From the NCBI GenBank assembly GCA_022376925.1, contig JAIOJX010000032.1, positions 100,742,794 to 100,806,793 on the forward strand: a stretch of 64,000 nucleotides of DNA, in the 5' to 3' direction. Below the pieces are notes generated by a model that saw nothing but the letters and a program-made list of their open reading frames with translations, made no database searches and was not told where the DNA came from. Position numbers and translations under genes: made by a program. The first letter of the stretch is position 1, and every line of letters begins with the position of its first letter. Source of the stretch: Tragulus kanchil. Taxonomy: Eukaryota > Chordata > Mammalia > Artiodactyla > Tragulidae. Shown here one piece after another: positions 24,370-36,539 of the stretch.

Positions 24370-24960
24370 TAGGTACTAACATTCATCTCTCACCCGATCT
24401 AGAATCTGGGCGTTATCCTGGAGACCTTCCTCTCCTTTCCTTCAGATCTCCTTGCCCAGTTCATACCACTCTCTGCATATTTCTGTTATTTTTCCCCTTC
24501 TTCTGTGCCCACTGACAACTGCTCAAGTCCAGCCTCTCATCATTTCTACCTGACCATCATAGTGGCCTCCTAGTTGGTTTCTGTTCACTCATCAGGATGA
24601 ACTATAAGCCTAACCATGCCATAGCCTGTGTAAAACTCATCAGTAGCTTGCATCTACTCTGAAAATTAAGCCCAACTACTGTAAGGAGACCTGACCTTGA
24701 CTTCTTTCTCCAGCCTTACAGAGCACTGGACTCTAATATGAAATTCCTCTCGTTGCGTAAACGTTCTGTTATCTTCCATGCTGTGCCTCCTTTGTTGACG
24801 TCATCTCATCTTAAGTGGCTTGCCCACAGTTTGTTGCTTGACTGCGTGTTTTACTGAGAAGTCATCTCTAGGAAGCCTTCTTGGTACTGTCCCTCCCAAT
24901 TGGCATCGTGATCTCTTCTCCATGTTCTCAGAGCAGACTTTGTTCCAATTATCTAATAAC
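24370..24960. repeat. L2-like LINE fragment
   Basis: The text follows the well-known L2 pattern: AGTGGCCTCCTAGTTGGTTT, AACCATGCCATAGCCTGTGT, a diverged TCTCCAGCCTTACAGAGCAC and GTTTTACTGAGAAGTCATCTC. It is highly diverged. Orientation not assigned. Confidence 0.6.
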
Positions 24961-25039
24961 TTTGTTTTATGCTGGAATGATCAGTTTGTGCCTGCCCTCA
25001 TTCCAGAAGCTCTGAACCATCAGAGACTATTTTTCTTTT

Positions 25040-26900
25040 TCTTTTTTTAATTGAAGTACAGTACAATTGACATAAAACATTATGTTAGTTTCAGGTACAT
25101 AACACAATGATTTTGATAATTATATACATTGAAAGATGATCACTACAATAAGTCTGGAAACATCCACCAACCTTGCATAGATACAAAATACTTTTCCTGT
25201 AATGAGAACTTTTAAGGTTTGCTCCCCTGGCAGCTTTCAAATATGAAATACAGTCTGATTAACTACAGTCACAAATGCTGTACATTACATACCCATGACT
25301 TATTTACTCGATAACTGGATATTTGTACCTTTTGATTCTCTTCACCCAGTACTTCTATCTCCTAGCCCCCACCTCTGGCAACCACCAATCTGTTTTCTGT
25401 ATCTAAGGACTTGATGGAGTTTTTTTTTTGTTTGTTTTCGTTTTTGTTCTTTTAGATTCCACATAAAAGTGAAATCATATTGTATTTTGTTTCTCTGATT
25501 TATTTCATGTAGCATAACACCTTTAAGGACTATCCATGTTGTCAAAAATGACAAGATTTTCTTCTTCTATAGCTGAATAATATTCCACTGTCTGTGTGTA
25601 TATTCCATTCATTAGTAGGCACGTAGGTTATTTCCACACATTGGCTATTGTAAGTAATCCTACAGTGAGCATGGGGATGCGTATGTGTTTTTGAGGTATT
25701 GTTTTCCTTTCTTTAAAGAAATAGCCAGAAGGGAAATTTCTGGAAATCATATGGTAGTTCTATTTTTACTTTTTTGAGGAATCTCCATACTGTTCTCCAC
25801 TGTGGCGGTTCCAACTTAATTCCCAACAGTGCACAAGAGTTCCCTTTCCTCCACATTTCTGCCCCACCTAGTTCTTTCTTGTCTTTCAGATAATAGCCAT
25901 TCTAATAGCTGTGAGGTAAACGCATCATTGTGGTTTTGGTTTGCATTTTCCTGATTATTAATAAGGTTGAGCACCTTTTAATGTACCTGTTGGCCATCTG
26001 TATGTCATTTTGGAAGAAGATCTACTCAGATCTTCTGCCCACTTAAAAACTGGTTTCTTTGTTTCAGGCTTCCCAGGTGGCTCAGTGGTAAAGAATTCAC
26101 CAGCCAATGCAGGGGATGTTTGTTTCATTACTATTGAGTTGTGTGAGTTTTAAGTATACTTTAAATATTAAACCCTTATCAAATATGTGATTTGCAAGTA
26201 TTTCCATTCTGTTCATTGTCTTTTCATTTTGTTGATGTTTCCTTGGCTGTGCAGAAGCTTTTTTTAGTTTGATGTTTTCCCACTTGTTTATTTTTACTTT
26301 TGTCACCTTTGCTTTTGGAGTCAGAGATGAAAAGGTGAGCACTGAGACTGAAATGGAGGAGCCTACCACCTATGTTTTTTTCTATGAATTTTATGGTTTC
26401 AGGTCTTAGATTCAAGTCTTTCATCCATTTTGAGTAGATTTTGTGTGTGTATGTGGTGTAAGATACTGGTCTGACTTCCTTTTTTTGTATGTGGCTATCC
26501 AGTTTTCTGAACACCATTTATTTAAAGAGACTGTTCTTTCCCCATTGTATATTTTTGGCTTCTTTGCTGTAAATTAATTGACTACATATGTGAGGATTTA
26601 TTTCTGGGCTTTCTGTTCTATTCTGTTGATCAATGTGTGTGCTATTATGCCAGTACCATACTGCTTTGATTATGGTAGCTTTGTAATGTCTAAAATCAGG
26701 CCATATGATACTCCTGTTCTGTTGTTATTTCTCAAGTTTACTTTAGCTATTTGAGATCTTTAATGATTCCATGCAATCGTTAGGATTGTTTGTTGACATT
26801 TTGATAGGAATTACATTGTATCTGTAGATTCCTTTGGAATATCTTTTCATTTACTTATGTCTTCTTCAATTTCGTTCATTAATGTCATTTTTAACTGTAA
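25040..26900 (-). mobile_element. L1 3' half, antisense, with degenerate ORF2
   Basis: It starts at an AATTGAAGTACAGTACAATT-type 3' end after a T-run, then runs through antisense ORF2. A frame at 26224-26517 (-) contains SKWMKDLNLRPETIKF, a recognisable ORF2 segment. A short Bov-tA head (26068-26116) interrupts it. Copy A of J7 starts inside it at 26037. Confidence 0.85.
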
Positions 26901-28164
26901 TTCTTTTTTTTTTCCTTTGTCCTCTTTTATTGGTTCTTTAATTATTTTCATTCATCTTTATTCTTCAGCCTGTGTGGGTCTCCCATCTCAGTGACCTTCC
27001 TCATCACAGAACACCTGCTCCAGGTGCATGCACTCGAGAGCTCCGACTCACAACTGGACACGCTGGTCTAGCCGTTCCAGCGGCATGTGGGATCTTCCCG
27101 GCCCACTTAAAAACTGGTTTCTTTGTTTCAGGCTTCCCAGGTGGCTCAGTGGTAAAGAATTCACCAGCCAATGCAGGGGATGTTTGTTTCATTACTATTG
27201 AGTTGTGTGAGTTTTAAGTATACTTTAAATATTAAACCCTTATCAAATATGTGATTTGCAAGTATTTCCATTCTGTTCATTGTCTTTTCATTTTGTTGAT
27301 GTTTCCTTGGCTGTGCAGAAGCTTTTTTTAGTTTGATGTTTTCCCACTTGTTTATTTTTACTTTTGTCACCTTTGCTTTTGGAGTCAGAGATGAAAAGGT
27401 GAGCACTGAGACTGAAATGGAGGAGCCTACCACCTATGTTTTTTTCTATGAATTTTATGGTTTCAGGTCTTAGATTCAAGTCTTTCATCCATTTTGAGTA
27501 GATTTTGTGTGTGTATGTGGTGTAAGATACTGGTCTGACTTCCTTTTTTTGTATGTGGCTATCCAGTTTTCTGAACACCATTTATTTAAAGAGACTGTTC
27601 TTTCCCCATTGTATATTTTTGGCTTCTTTGCTGTAAATTAATTGACTACATATGTGAGGATTTATTTCTGGGCTTTCTGTTCTATTCTGTTGATCAATGT
27701 GTGTGCTATTATGCCAGTACCATACTGCTTTGATTATGGTAGCTTTGTAATGTCTAAAATCAGGCCATATGATACTCCTGTTCTGTTGTTATTTCTCAAG
27801 TTTACTTTAGCTATTTGAGATCTTTAATGATTCCATGCAATCGTTAGGATTGTTTGTTGACATTTTGATAGGAATTACATTGTATCTGTAGATTCCTTTG
27901 GAATATCTTTTCATTTACTTATGTCTTCTTCAATTTCGTTCATTAATGTCATTTTTAACTGTAATTCTTTTTTTTTTCCTTTGTCCTCTTTTATTGGTTC
28001 TTTAATTATTTTCATTCATCTTTATTCTTCAGCCTGTGTGGGTCTCCCATCTCAGTGACCTTCCTCATCACAGAACACCTGCTCCAGGTGCATGCACTCG
28101 AGAGCTCCGACTCACAACTGGACACGCTGGTCTAGCCGTTCCGCGGCATGTGGGATCTTCCCGG
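26037..28164 (+). repeat. Tandem duplication J7 (26037-27100 / 27101-28164)
   Basis: Unit 1064 bp, the same length as J2. GCCC is shared at the junction. Copy A ends inside a CHR-type SINE; copy B continues to that SINE's natural end. One difference near the end of copy A is CCGTTCCAGCGG versus CCGTTCCGCGG. Confidence 0.95.
26901..27100 (-). mobile_element. CHR-type SINE, cut by J7 junction
   Basis: Antisense CHR-like body that stops at GATCTTCCCGG, where the duplicated L1 text begins. The tRNA-like head is missing. Confidence 0.8.
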
Positions 28165-28235
28165 GCCAGGGATTGAACCGGTGCCCCTTGCACTGCAAGG
28201 TGGACTCTCTACCCACTGGACCACCAGGGAAGCCC
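27965..28235 (-). mobile_element. CHR-type SINE, antisense, complete
   Basis: The full version of the element truncated at 27100, ending in GGACCACCAGGGAAGCCC with the B-box-like GGGATTGAACCGG. Confidence 0.85.
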
Positions 28236-28447
28236 AACCTTACTTCTTTTTAAAAGACATTTTATTGAAATGTATTAGTTTAAGTGAATCAGTTATACAT
28301 GTATCTACTTTTTAAACAAATTCTTTTCTCATATAGGCCATTAGGGAGTATTGAGTAGAGTCCCCTGTGCTATACAGTAATTCCTTATTAAGTATCTATT
28401 TTATATATCATCGTGTGTATATGTCAATTCCAATCTCATATTTTCTA

Positions 28448-28833
28448 AAAAAAAAAAAAAAAGTATTTTACTTATGCATTTGTTTTTGGTTGTGCTGGGT
28501 CTTTGTTGCTGCTCAGCTTTTCTCTAGTTGTGAGAGCAAGGGCTGACCTGCTCAGCTTTTCTCTAGTTGTGAGAGCAAGGGCTGACCTCCAGTTGTAGTG
28601 TAGAGGCTTCTCTTTGCGATGGTTTCTCTTGTTGTGGAGCTTGGGCTCTAGGGCATGCAGGCTTTAGTAATTTTGCCGCAAGGGCTAAGGAGTTGTGGCT
28701 TTTGGACTTTAGAGCCTGGCTCAATAGTCATGGTGCACAGGCTCAGTTAGCTGCTCCACAACATGTGGGGTCAAACCTGCGTCTCCTGCATTGGCAGGCA
28801 GATTCTTTACCACTGAGCCACCAGGGAAGCCCC
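28448..28833 (-). mobile_element. CHR/tRNA-Glu-type SINE nested in L1
   Basis: Antisense SINE ending GAGCCACCAGGGAAGCCCC. It carries an internal 39-bp perfect tandem duplication (28511-28549 and 28550-28588). Confidence 0.85.
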
Positions 28834-30314
28834 AGTTTTCCAATTTATATATCCCCTGGCTTTCCATCTGGCAACTATAGATTGTTTTCTACATCTGTGA
28901 CTGTATTTTGTAAATAATTTTGTTTTACCATTTTTTAGATACCACCTATGAGTGATATAATACAATACGTGTTCTCTGACTGACTTCACTCAGTATGACA
29001 ATCTCTAAGTCCATCTGTGTTGCTGAAGATGGCATTATTTTTTTTTCTTTTTAAGGCTGAATAATATTCCATTGTACACATGTACCATATTTTCTTCATC
29101 CATGCCTCTGTCAATGGATATTAAGGTTGTTTCCATGTCTTAGCTGCTGTGAATGGTGGTGCTGCAGTTACTATTGGGGTACATGTATTTTTTTGAATTA
29201 TGGTTTTCTAGAGATTGATGTCCAGAAGTAGGATTGCTGGATCATATGGTAGTTCTATTGTTAGTTGTTTAAGAGATCTCCATGTGGTTCTCCATAGGGC
29301 TCTACCAGTTTGCATTCACACGAATAGTGTAAACAGGTTTCCTTTTCTTTACACCTTCTACAGCTTCTGTTTATTATATGCATTTTTTAATGGCCATTCT
29401 GACTGATGTACGGTGATATATTTTAGGGGGGGGGTTTTAGGCAAATTATTTCTTTATTTTTGCATTTTAGCTTTTGTTCTGATCTTACATTTTAGTTTTG
29501 ATTTGCATTTCTCTGGTACTTAGTGATCCTGAATACCTTTTCATGTGCTTCATGGCCAGCTGTATGTCTTCTTTGGAGAAATGTCTATTTATGTCTTCCA
29601 CCAATTTTTTTGATTGGATCTTTTGTTTTTGTTGTTGAGCTGCTTGACCTGTTTGTATATTTTAGAGATTAGTCCCTTGTTTGTCACTTTTTCTGCAAGT
29701 ATTTTCTCCCATTCTGAGGCTTGTCTTTTCAATTTCTTTATGGCTTCCTTTGCTATGCAAAACTTTTGAAGTTGAATTAGATCCCATTTGTTTTGTTTTT
29801 GTTTTTATTACTATAGGAGGTGAATCAAAAATGATCTTGTTGCAATTTATGTCAGAGTGTTCTGCCTATGTTTTTCTCTAAGAGATTTATGGTATCTGGC
29901 CTTGGATATTGGCCTTAAATCATTTTGAGGCTGTTTTTGGAATTGTGTTAAGGAGTCTTCTAATTTCATTCTTTCACATGCAGTTGTCCAGTTTCCCCAG
30001 GTGTCACTTATTGTAGAGACTGTCTTTTTTCTGTCATATATTCTTGTCTCTTCTATCATAAGATTAGTTGACCATAGGTGTGGGGGCTTATCTCTGGACT
30101 TTCTAGCCTGTTACATTGATCTCTGTTTTTGTTTTTGTGCCAGTACCATATTGTGTTTATCACTTTAACTTTGTAGTGTAGTCTGAAGTCTGGGGGCCTG
30201 ATTTCTATAGCTTTGTTTTTCTCTCTCAAGACTCCTTTGTGTTGAATCTGTTGTGTGTCCATACAAATTGTAAACTTACTTGTTCTAACTCTGTATGAAA
30301 TGTCATTGGTAATT

Positions 30315-30531
30315 AGGTGCTACTGGGTCACTTCAGTCATGTCCAACTCTTTGTGATCCTGTAGATTGTAGCTCGCCAGGCTTCTCTGCCCATGGAACTC
30401 TCCAGGTAAGAACACTGAAGTGGATTGCTGTTTCCTTCTCCAGGGGATCTTCCTGACCCAGGGTTCAAACCTGCATCTCTTGTCTCTTGCATTAGCAGGT
30501 GATTTCTTTATCACTAGCGCCACCTAGGAAC
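30315..30531 (-). mobile_element. Bov-tA SINE, antisense, nested in L1
   Basis: CACTTCAGTCATGTCCAACT at the left, and a degenerate head AGCGCCACCTAGGAACC at the right. Confidence 0.85.
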
Positions 30532-30644
30532 CTTGATAGGGATTACATCGTGTAGTCATTTTAATGTTGATTCTTCCAATCCAAAAACATGATATATCTC
30601 TCCATCTGTGTGTATCATCTTTGATTTATTTCATTAATATCTTT

Positions 30645-31050
30645 TTCTTTGGTGGTTCTATAACTTTACTCAACAATCAGCAGTTCTCATCCATATTAAC
30701 TGTATATTTTTTTAAAGTTGTGACAGATACATAGGTAAACCAACAGATGGAGCTTATTCAAATATTTATCTTCATTATGTTTTCTTGACAACAGGACATG
30801 GATATGGTGTGGAACATTCCTTACTCCTTTGGCTCAGACAGCTTTGTTGAGCCTGGTGTCAGTGCATACATCTGGGGTTCCCATCTACTTCATGGCAAAT
30901 TTCTGATTTCTTTGAGTACCTGAGGATCATAGTTCTTGAAACCCACCTGTGAATGTGCTTGTCAGTGTTGATTGTGTATTCCCTGGTCACCACCTCGTTG
31001 ATAACAGTCTGGTACTTATTGCCAAAAAACCATTGTGGGAGCCATCCTAC
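30645..31050 (-). pseudogene. RPL31P: Processed pseudogene of ribosomal protein L31
   Basis: Read on the - strand, ATGGCTCCC (31045-31037) gives the RPL31 start MAP. After a diverged Lys-rich stretch comes INEVVTREYTIN (about 31001-30966), then the aligned continuation to TRLNKAV and the LSRK region, ending in a UTR-like AAAGTTATAG near 30655. RPL31 is a 60S ribosomal subunit protein of about 125 residues. This copy is intronless and broken: an in-frame TAG at 30887-30885 (normally Glu), a TGA at 30836-30834 (normally Trp), and at least one frameshift around residues 33-45. It interrupts L1 ORF2 between the KDLYSENNK segment and the C-terminal region, so it was retroposed into the already resident L1. 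Identification rests on the residue pattern. A clear poly-A tail was not resolved. Confidence 0.88.
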
Positions 31051-31340
31051 TAGGCCTGTACTGGAAAGTCACCAATATCTTGTTGTTTTCTGAGTACAAG
31101 TCTTTTGCCACCTTAGGTAGGTTTATTTCTGGGCATTTCATTCTTTCTGATGCAGTGATGAGGAGGATTGTTTCTCTAATTTCTCTTTGATCTTTCATTG
31201 TCAATGCATAGGAATTCAAGAGATTTCTGTGTTTTAATTTTGTACAGCCATAGCCATCATTCATTGATGAGTGCTAGCAGTTTTCTGGTAGCATCTTTAG
31301 GATTTTCTGTGTAGAGTATCATATCATGTGCAGTGACAGT
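31016..31340 (-). pseudogene. L1 ORF2 RT-domain remnant with altered catalytic motif
   Basis: On the - strand the position equivalent to the ORF2 FADDMI motif reads T-A-H-D-M-I (31334-31317). The next residues (ENPKDATRKLLALINE) and the segment INLPKVAKDLYSENN are typical L1 ORF2. The first catalytic aspartate is His, so this RT is dead. The frame then runs into the RPL31 insertion. Confidence 0.82.
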
Positions 31341-32020
31341 ATTACTTCTTTTCCATCTTGGGTTCCTTATATTTCTCTTACTTCTTTGATTGTTGTGGCT
31401 AAGGACTTTCACATATTGAATAAAAGTGCCAAGAGTGGATGCTCTTGTCTTACTCCTAAGATGAGAGAGAAAACTTTCATTTTTTCATTTTTTCACTATT
31501 GAGAATGATGTTGGCTGTGGGTTTGTTGTACATGGCCCTTATTATGTTGAGATAGGTCTCCTCTATGCCCACTTTTTGGAGAGTTTTTTTTAATTATAAA
31601 GGGATGTTGAATTTTGTCAAAAGCTCTTTATGCATCTGTTGAGATTTATATGGTTTTTATTCCTCCGTTTGTTAATATGCTGTATCATGCTGATTGATTT
31701 GCATATATTGAAGAATCCTTACTTCCTTGGGAAAATCCTACTTGATCATGCTGTATGATGCTTTTAATGTATTGTTGGATTCTCTTTGTTAGTATTTTGT
31801 TGAGGAATCTTCTGTTTTTATCACTGGTGTCAGTCTATGATTTTCTTCTTTTGTGGTGTCTTTGGTTTTGGGATCAAGGTAATGGTGGTCTCATAGAAAG
31901 TGTTCCTTCTTCTGTAATTTTTTGGAAGAGTTTCAGGATAGGTGTTAATTCTGCTCTAAATGTCTGATAGAAATCAACTGTGAAGCCATCTGGTCCTGGA
32001 CTTCTGTTTGTTGAAAGTTT

Positions 32021-32356
32021 CTAAAGCACAGTTTCAATTTCAGTACTTGTGATTGGTCTGTTTATATTTTCTATTTTTCCTGGTTTCATTCTTGGAAAGT
32101 TGTATCTTTCTAAAAGTTTGTCCGTTTCTTCTAGGTGTTCCATTTCACTGGCATGTTCTTGCTTATAGTTGTCTCTTATGATCCTTTGCATTTCTTTTGC
32201 ATCAGTTGTAAATTCTCCTTTTTCATTTTTAATTTCGTTGATTTGAAACTTCTTCCCTTTTTCCTTCATGAGTCTTGCCAAAGATTTATCAATTTTGCTT
32301 ATCTTCTCAAAGAAGCAGCTTTTAGTTTCATTGATCTTTTCTTTTGTTTTCTTCAT
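32021..32356 (-). pseudogene. L1 ORF2 linker remnant between endonuclease and RT
   Basis: A 111-residue open frame with KINETKSCFFEKISKIDK, FQINEIKNEKGEFTTD, QRIIRDNYKQ and RPITSTEIE in family order. This is the segment linking the endonuclease and RT domains of L1 ORF2. The left edge is a frame end and not a real terminus. Part of it is repeated at 33357-33446 by J8. Confidence 0.9.
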
Positions 32357-34434
32357 ATTTATTTCATTTATTTCTACTCATCTTTTTGAATTCTTTCCTT
32401 CTACTAACTTTGGATTTTGTTTGTTCCTTATTTGAGATTATTCTTGTTTCCTGGGGTAAGATTGTATTGCTATAAACTTCCCTCTCAGAACTGCTTTTGC
32501 TGCATCCAATGGTTTTGTATCATTGTCCTTTCATTGTCATTTGTCTCTAGGTATTTTTTTATTTCCTCATTGATTTAATCAGTGATCCATTGGTTGTTTT
32601 GGTGACATATTGTTTAGTCTCCATGTGTTTATTTTTTTAACAGATTTTTTCCTGTAAGTTATTTCTAATATCACAGGATTGTGGTCAGAGAAGAGGCTTG
32701 ATATGATTTTAATTTTCTTAACATTTAACAAGGCTTGATTTGGGGTCCATTAGATGATCTATCCTGGAGAATGTCCAGAAGAATGTGTATTCTGCTGCTT
32801 TTGGATGGTAAGTTCTGTAAATATCAGTTAAGTTCATATGGCCTATTGTGTCATTTAAGGACTTGTTTGGTTATTGATTTTTCTGTCTGGATGATCTGTC
32901 CATTGGGGTAAGTGGAGTTTTAATATCCTCACTGTTCTGTTACTGTCAGTTTCCCCTTTATGGCTGCTAGCATTTAGCTCATATGTTGTAGTGTTCCTAT
33001 GTTAGGTGCATATGTATTTACAATCGTTTTCTTTTCTTCTTGGAGTGATCTCTTGATAATTATGTAGTATCCATCCTTATCTCTTGTTACAGTCTTTACT
33101 TTGTTTGTTTGTACAGTCTGTTTTGTTTGATATAAGTGTTGCTACTGCAGCTTGCTTTTGATTTCCATTTGCATGGAATACCTTTTTACATCCTCTTACT
33201 TTAAGTCTGTATCTGTTCCTAGATCTGGACTAGGTATCTTGTAAATAGTATATAAAGGTCTTGTTTATGTATGTGTTCAGCCAGACTATGTCTTTTGGTG
33301 CATTTAATCCATTTATATTTAAGGTAATTATCAATATATATATTTTTACAGTTCCCCATGAGTCTTGCCAAAGATTTATCAATTTTGCTTATCTTCTCAA
33401 AGAAGCAGCTTTTAGTTTCATTGATCTTTTCTTTTGTTTTCTTCATATTTATTTCATTTATTTCTACTCATCTTTTTGAATTCTTTCCTTCTACTAACTT
33501 TGGATTTTGTTTGTTCCTTATTTGAGATTATTCTTGTTTCCTGGGGTAAGATTGTATTGCTATAAACTTCCCTCTCAGAACTGCTTTTGCTGCATCCAAT
33601 GGTTTTGTATCATTGTCCTTTCATTGTCATTTGTCTCTAGGTATTTTTTTATTTCCTCATTGATTTAATCAGTGATCCATTGGTTGTTTTGGTGACATAT
33701 TGTTTAGTCTCCATGTGTTTATTTTTTTAACAGATTTTTTCCTGTAAGTTATTTCTAATATCACAGGATTGTGGTCAGAGAAGAGGCTTGATATGATTTT
33801 AATTTTCTTAACATTTAACAAGGCTTGATTTGGGGTCCATTAGATGATCTATCCTGGAGAATGTCCAGAAGAATGTGTATTCTGCTGCTTTTGGATGGTA
33901 AGTTCTGTAAATATCAGTTAAGTTCATATGGCCTATTGTGTCATTTAAGGACTTGTTTGGTTATTGATTTTTCTGTCTGGATGATCTGTCCATTGGGGTA
34001 AGTGGAGTTTTAATATCCTCACTGTTCTGTTACTGTCAGTTTCCCCTTTATGGCTGCTAGCATTTAGCTCATATGTTGTAGTGTTCCTATGTTAGGTGCA
34101 TATGTATTTACAATCGTTTTCTTTTCTTCTTGGAGTGATCTCTTGATAATTATGTAGTATCCATCCTTATCTCTTGTTACAGTCTTTACTTTGTTTGTTT
34201 GTACAGTCTGTTTTGTTTGATATAAGTGTTGCTACTGCAGCTTGCTTTTGATTTCCATTTGCATGGAATACCTTTTTACATCCTCTTACTTTAAGTCTGT
34301 ATCTGTTCCTAGATCTGGACTAGGTATCTTGTAAATAGTATATAAAGGTCTTGTTTATGTATGTGTTCAGCCAGACTATGTCTTTTGGTGCATTTAATCC
34401 ATTTATATTTAAGGTAATTATCAATATATATATT
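32267..34434 (+). repeat. Tandem duplication J8 (32267-33356 / 33357-34434)
   Basis: Unit 1090 bp beginning CATGAGTCTTGCC. Copy A ends with about 12 bp (TTTACAGTTCCC) that copy B lacks, directly before the junction. This is either filler or error-rich text of the true continuation (CCTGTTGACAGTC). Confidence 0.93.
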
Positions 34435-34596
34435 CCTGTTGACAGTCTCTTAGTTGTTTGGGATTTGTTTTTCTTAGGTCTTTTTTCTTTTGCTCTCTGG
34501 TGATTTGATGACCATCTTCAGTGTTGGGTTTGGGTTGCTTTCTCTTTTGTGTGTGTGTATCTACTAAATATTTTTGGTTTGCTATTCCTATGAGGG

Positions 34597-34914
34597 TTTT
34601 TTTTTAATTGATTGATTTATATTTGGCTATTTTGGGTTTTCACTGCTGCCACAGGCTCTTATCTTATTGCAGGGAGTGGGGGCTGCTCTCTAGCTGAGGT
34701 GAGCAGGCTTCTTGTTGCGATGACTTCTCTTGTTGTGGAACTCGGGTTCTAGGGCACACGGGCTTCAGTAGCTGTGGCACGTGGGCTCAGTAGTTGCAGC
34801 TCCAAGGCTCTAGAGCACAGGCTCAATAGCTGTGGCTCACGGGCCTCCTGGATTAGGGATCGAACCCATGTCTTCTGCGTTGGCAGGCAAACTACCACTG
34901 AGCTACCAGGGAAG
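34597..34914 (-). mobile_element. CHR/tRNA-Glu-type SINE, antisense
   Basis: TTTTTTTTTAATTGATTGAT tail, then GTTTTCACTGCTGCCACAGG, ending GAGCTACCAGGGAAGCC. The imperfect CCTATGAGG / CCCATGAAG flanks may be the target-site duplication. Duplicate at 35691-36008. Confidence 0.85.
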
Positions 34915-35690
34915 CCTCCCATGAAGTTTTGATATAGTAGTATATGAATAAGCAAGATTGTTTTAAGTTGCTTGTCTCTTTCCCACCTAGAGAAGTTCTT
35001 TTAGCATTTGTTGTCAGATGGTTTGTTGGTGCTGACTTCTCTTAACTTTTGCTTATCTTTAAAGATTTGGATTTCTCTGTCAAATCTGAATGAGAGCCTT
35101 GCTGATTATTTTTCGTTGTAGGTTTTTTCCTCTCATCACTTGAAATATATCATGTGACTTCTTTCTGCTCTATAGAGTTTCTGCCAAAAAATCAGCTGAT
35201 AACCTTACCGGGATCCTCTTGTATATTATTTGTTGCTTTTCCCTTGCTGTTCTTAATATTTTTTCTTTGTCTTTAATTTTTGTCAGTTCAATTAATATGT
35301 GTCTTAGTATGTTCCCCCTTGGGTTCATCACATATGGGACTCTCTGAGCTTCCTGAACTTGAGTAACATTTCCTTTCCCATGTTACGGAATTTTTTGAGT
35401 AAAGCCTTCAAATATTTTCTCAGGCCCTTTCTTCTTCTTCTTTCCCCCTTGAAACCTTGAGTCATTTCTTCCCATTATTCAATTTTTTATATCCATTTAT
35501 ATTTAAGGTAATTATCAATATATATATTCCTGTTGACAGTCTCTTAGTTGTTTGGGATTTGTTTTTCTTAGGTCTTTTTTCTTTTGCTCTCTGGTGATTT
35601 GATGACCATCTTCAGTGTTGGGTTTGGGTTGCTTTCTCTTTTGTGTGTGTGTATCTACTAAATATTTTTGGTTTGCTATTCCTATGAGGG

Positions 35691-36008
35691 TTTTTTTTTA
35701 ATTGATTGATTTATATTTGGCTATTTTGGGTTTTCACTGCTGCCACAGGCTCTTATCTTATTGCAGGGAGTGGGGGCTGCTCTCTAGCTGAGGTGAGCAG
35801 GCTTCTTGTTGCGATGACTTCTCTTGTTGTGGAACTCGGGTTCTAGGGCACACGGGCTTCAGTAGCTGTGGCACGTGGGCTCAGTAGTTGCAGCTCCAAG
35901 GCTCTAGAGCACAGGCTCAATAGCTGTGGCTCACGGGCCTCCTGGATTAGGGATCGAACCCATGTCTTCTGCGTTGGCAGGCAAACTACCACTGAGCTAC
36001 CAGGGAAG
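35691..36008 (-). mobile_element. CHR/tRNA-Glu-type SINE (J9 copy B)
   Basis: Duplicate of 34597-34914 at the 1094-bp offset. Confidence 0.85.
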
Positions 36009-36539
36009 CCTCCCATGAAGTTTTGATATAGTAGTATATGAATAAGCAAGATTGTTTTAAGTTGCTTGTCTCTTTCCCACCTAGAGAAGTTCTTTTAGCA
36101 TTTGTTGTCAGATGGTTTGTTGGTGCTGACTTCTCTTAACTTTTGCTTATCTTTAAAGATTTGGATTTCTCTGTCAAATCTGAATGAGAGCCTTGCTGAT
36201 TATTTTTCGTTGTAGGTTTTTTCCTCTCATCACTTGAAATATATCATGTGACTTCTTTCTGCTCTATAGAGTTTCTGCCAAAAAATCAGCTGATAACCTT
36301 ACCGGGATCCTCTTGTATATTATTTGTTGCTTTTCCCTTGCTGTTCTTAATATTTTTTCTTTGTCTTTAATTTTTGTCAGTTCAATTAATATGTGTCTTA
36401 GTATGTTCCCCCTTGGGTTCATCACATATGGGACTCTCTGAGCTTCCTGAACTTGAGTAACATTTCCTTTCCCATGTTACGGAATTTTTTGAGTAAAGCC
36501 TTCAAATATTTTCTCAGGCCCTTTCTTCTTCTTCTTCTT

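Noticed and set aside
33219..33446. Open frame joining an L1 ORF2 segment to other residues (fusion-like)
   Set aside because: It reads straight across duplication junction J8 at 33357, so the fusion is produced by the junction.
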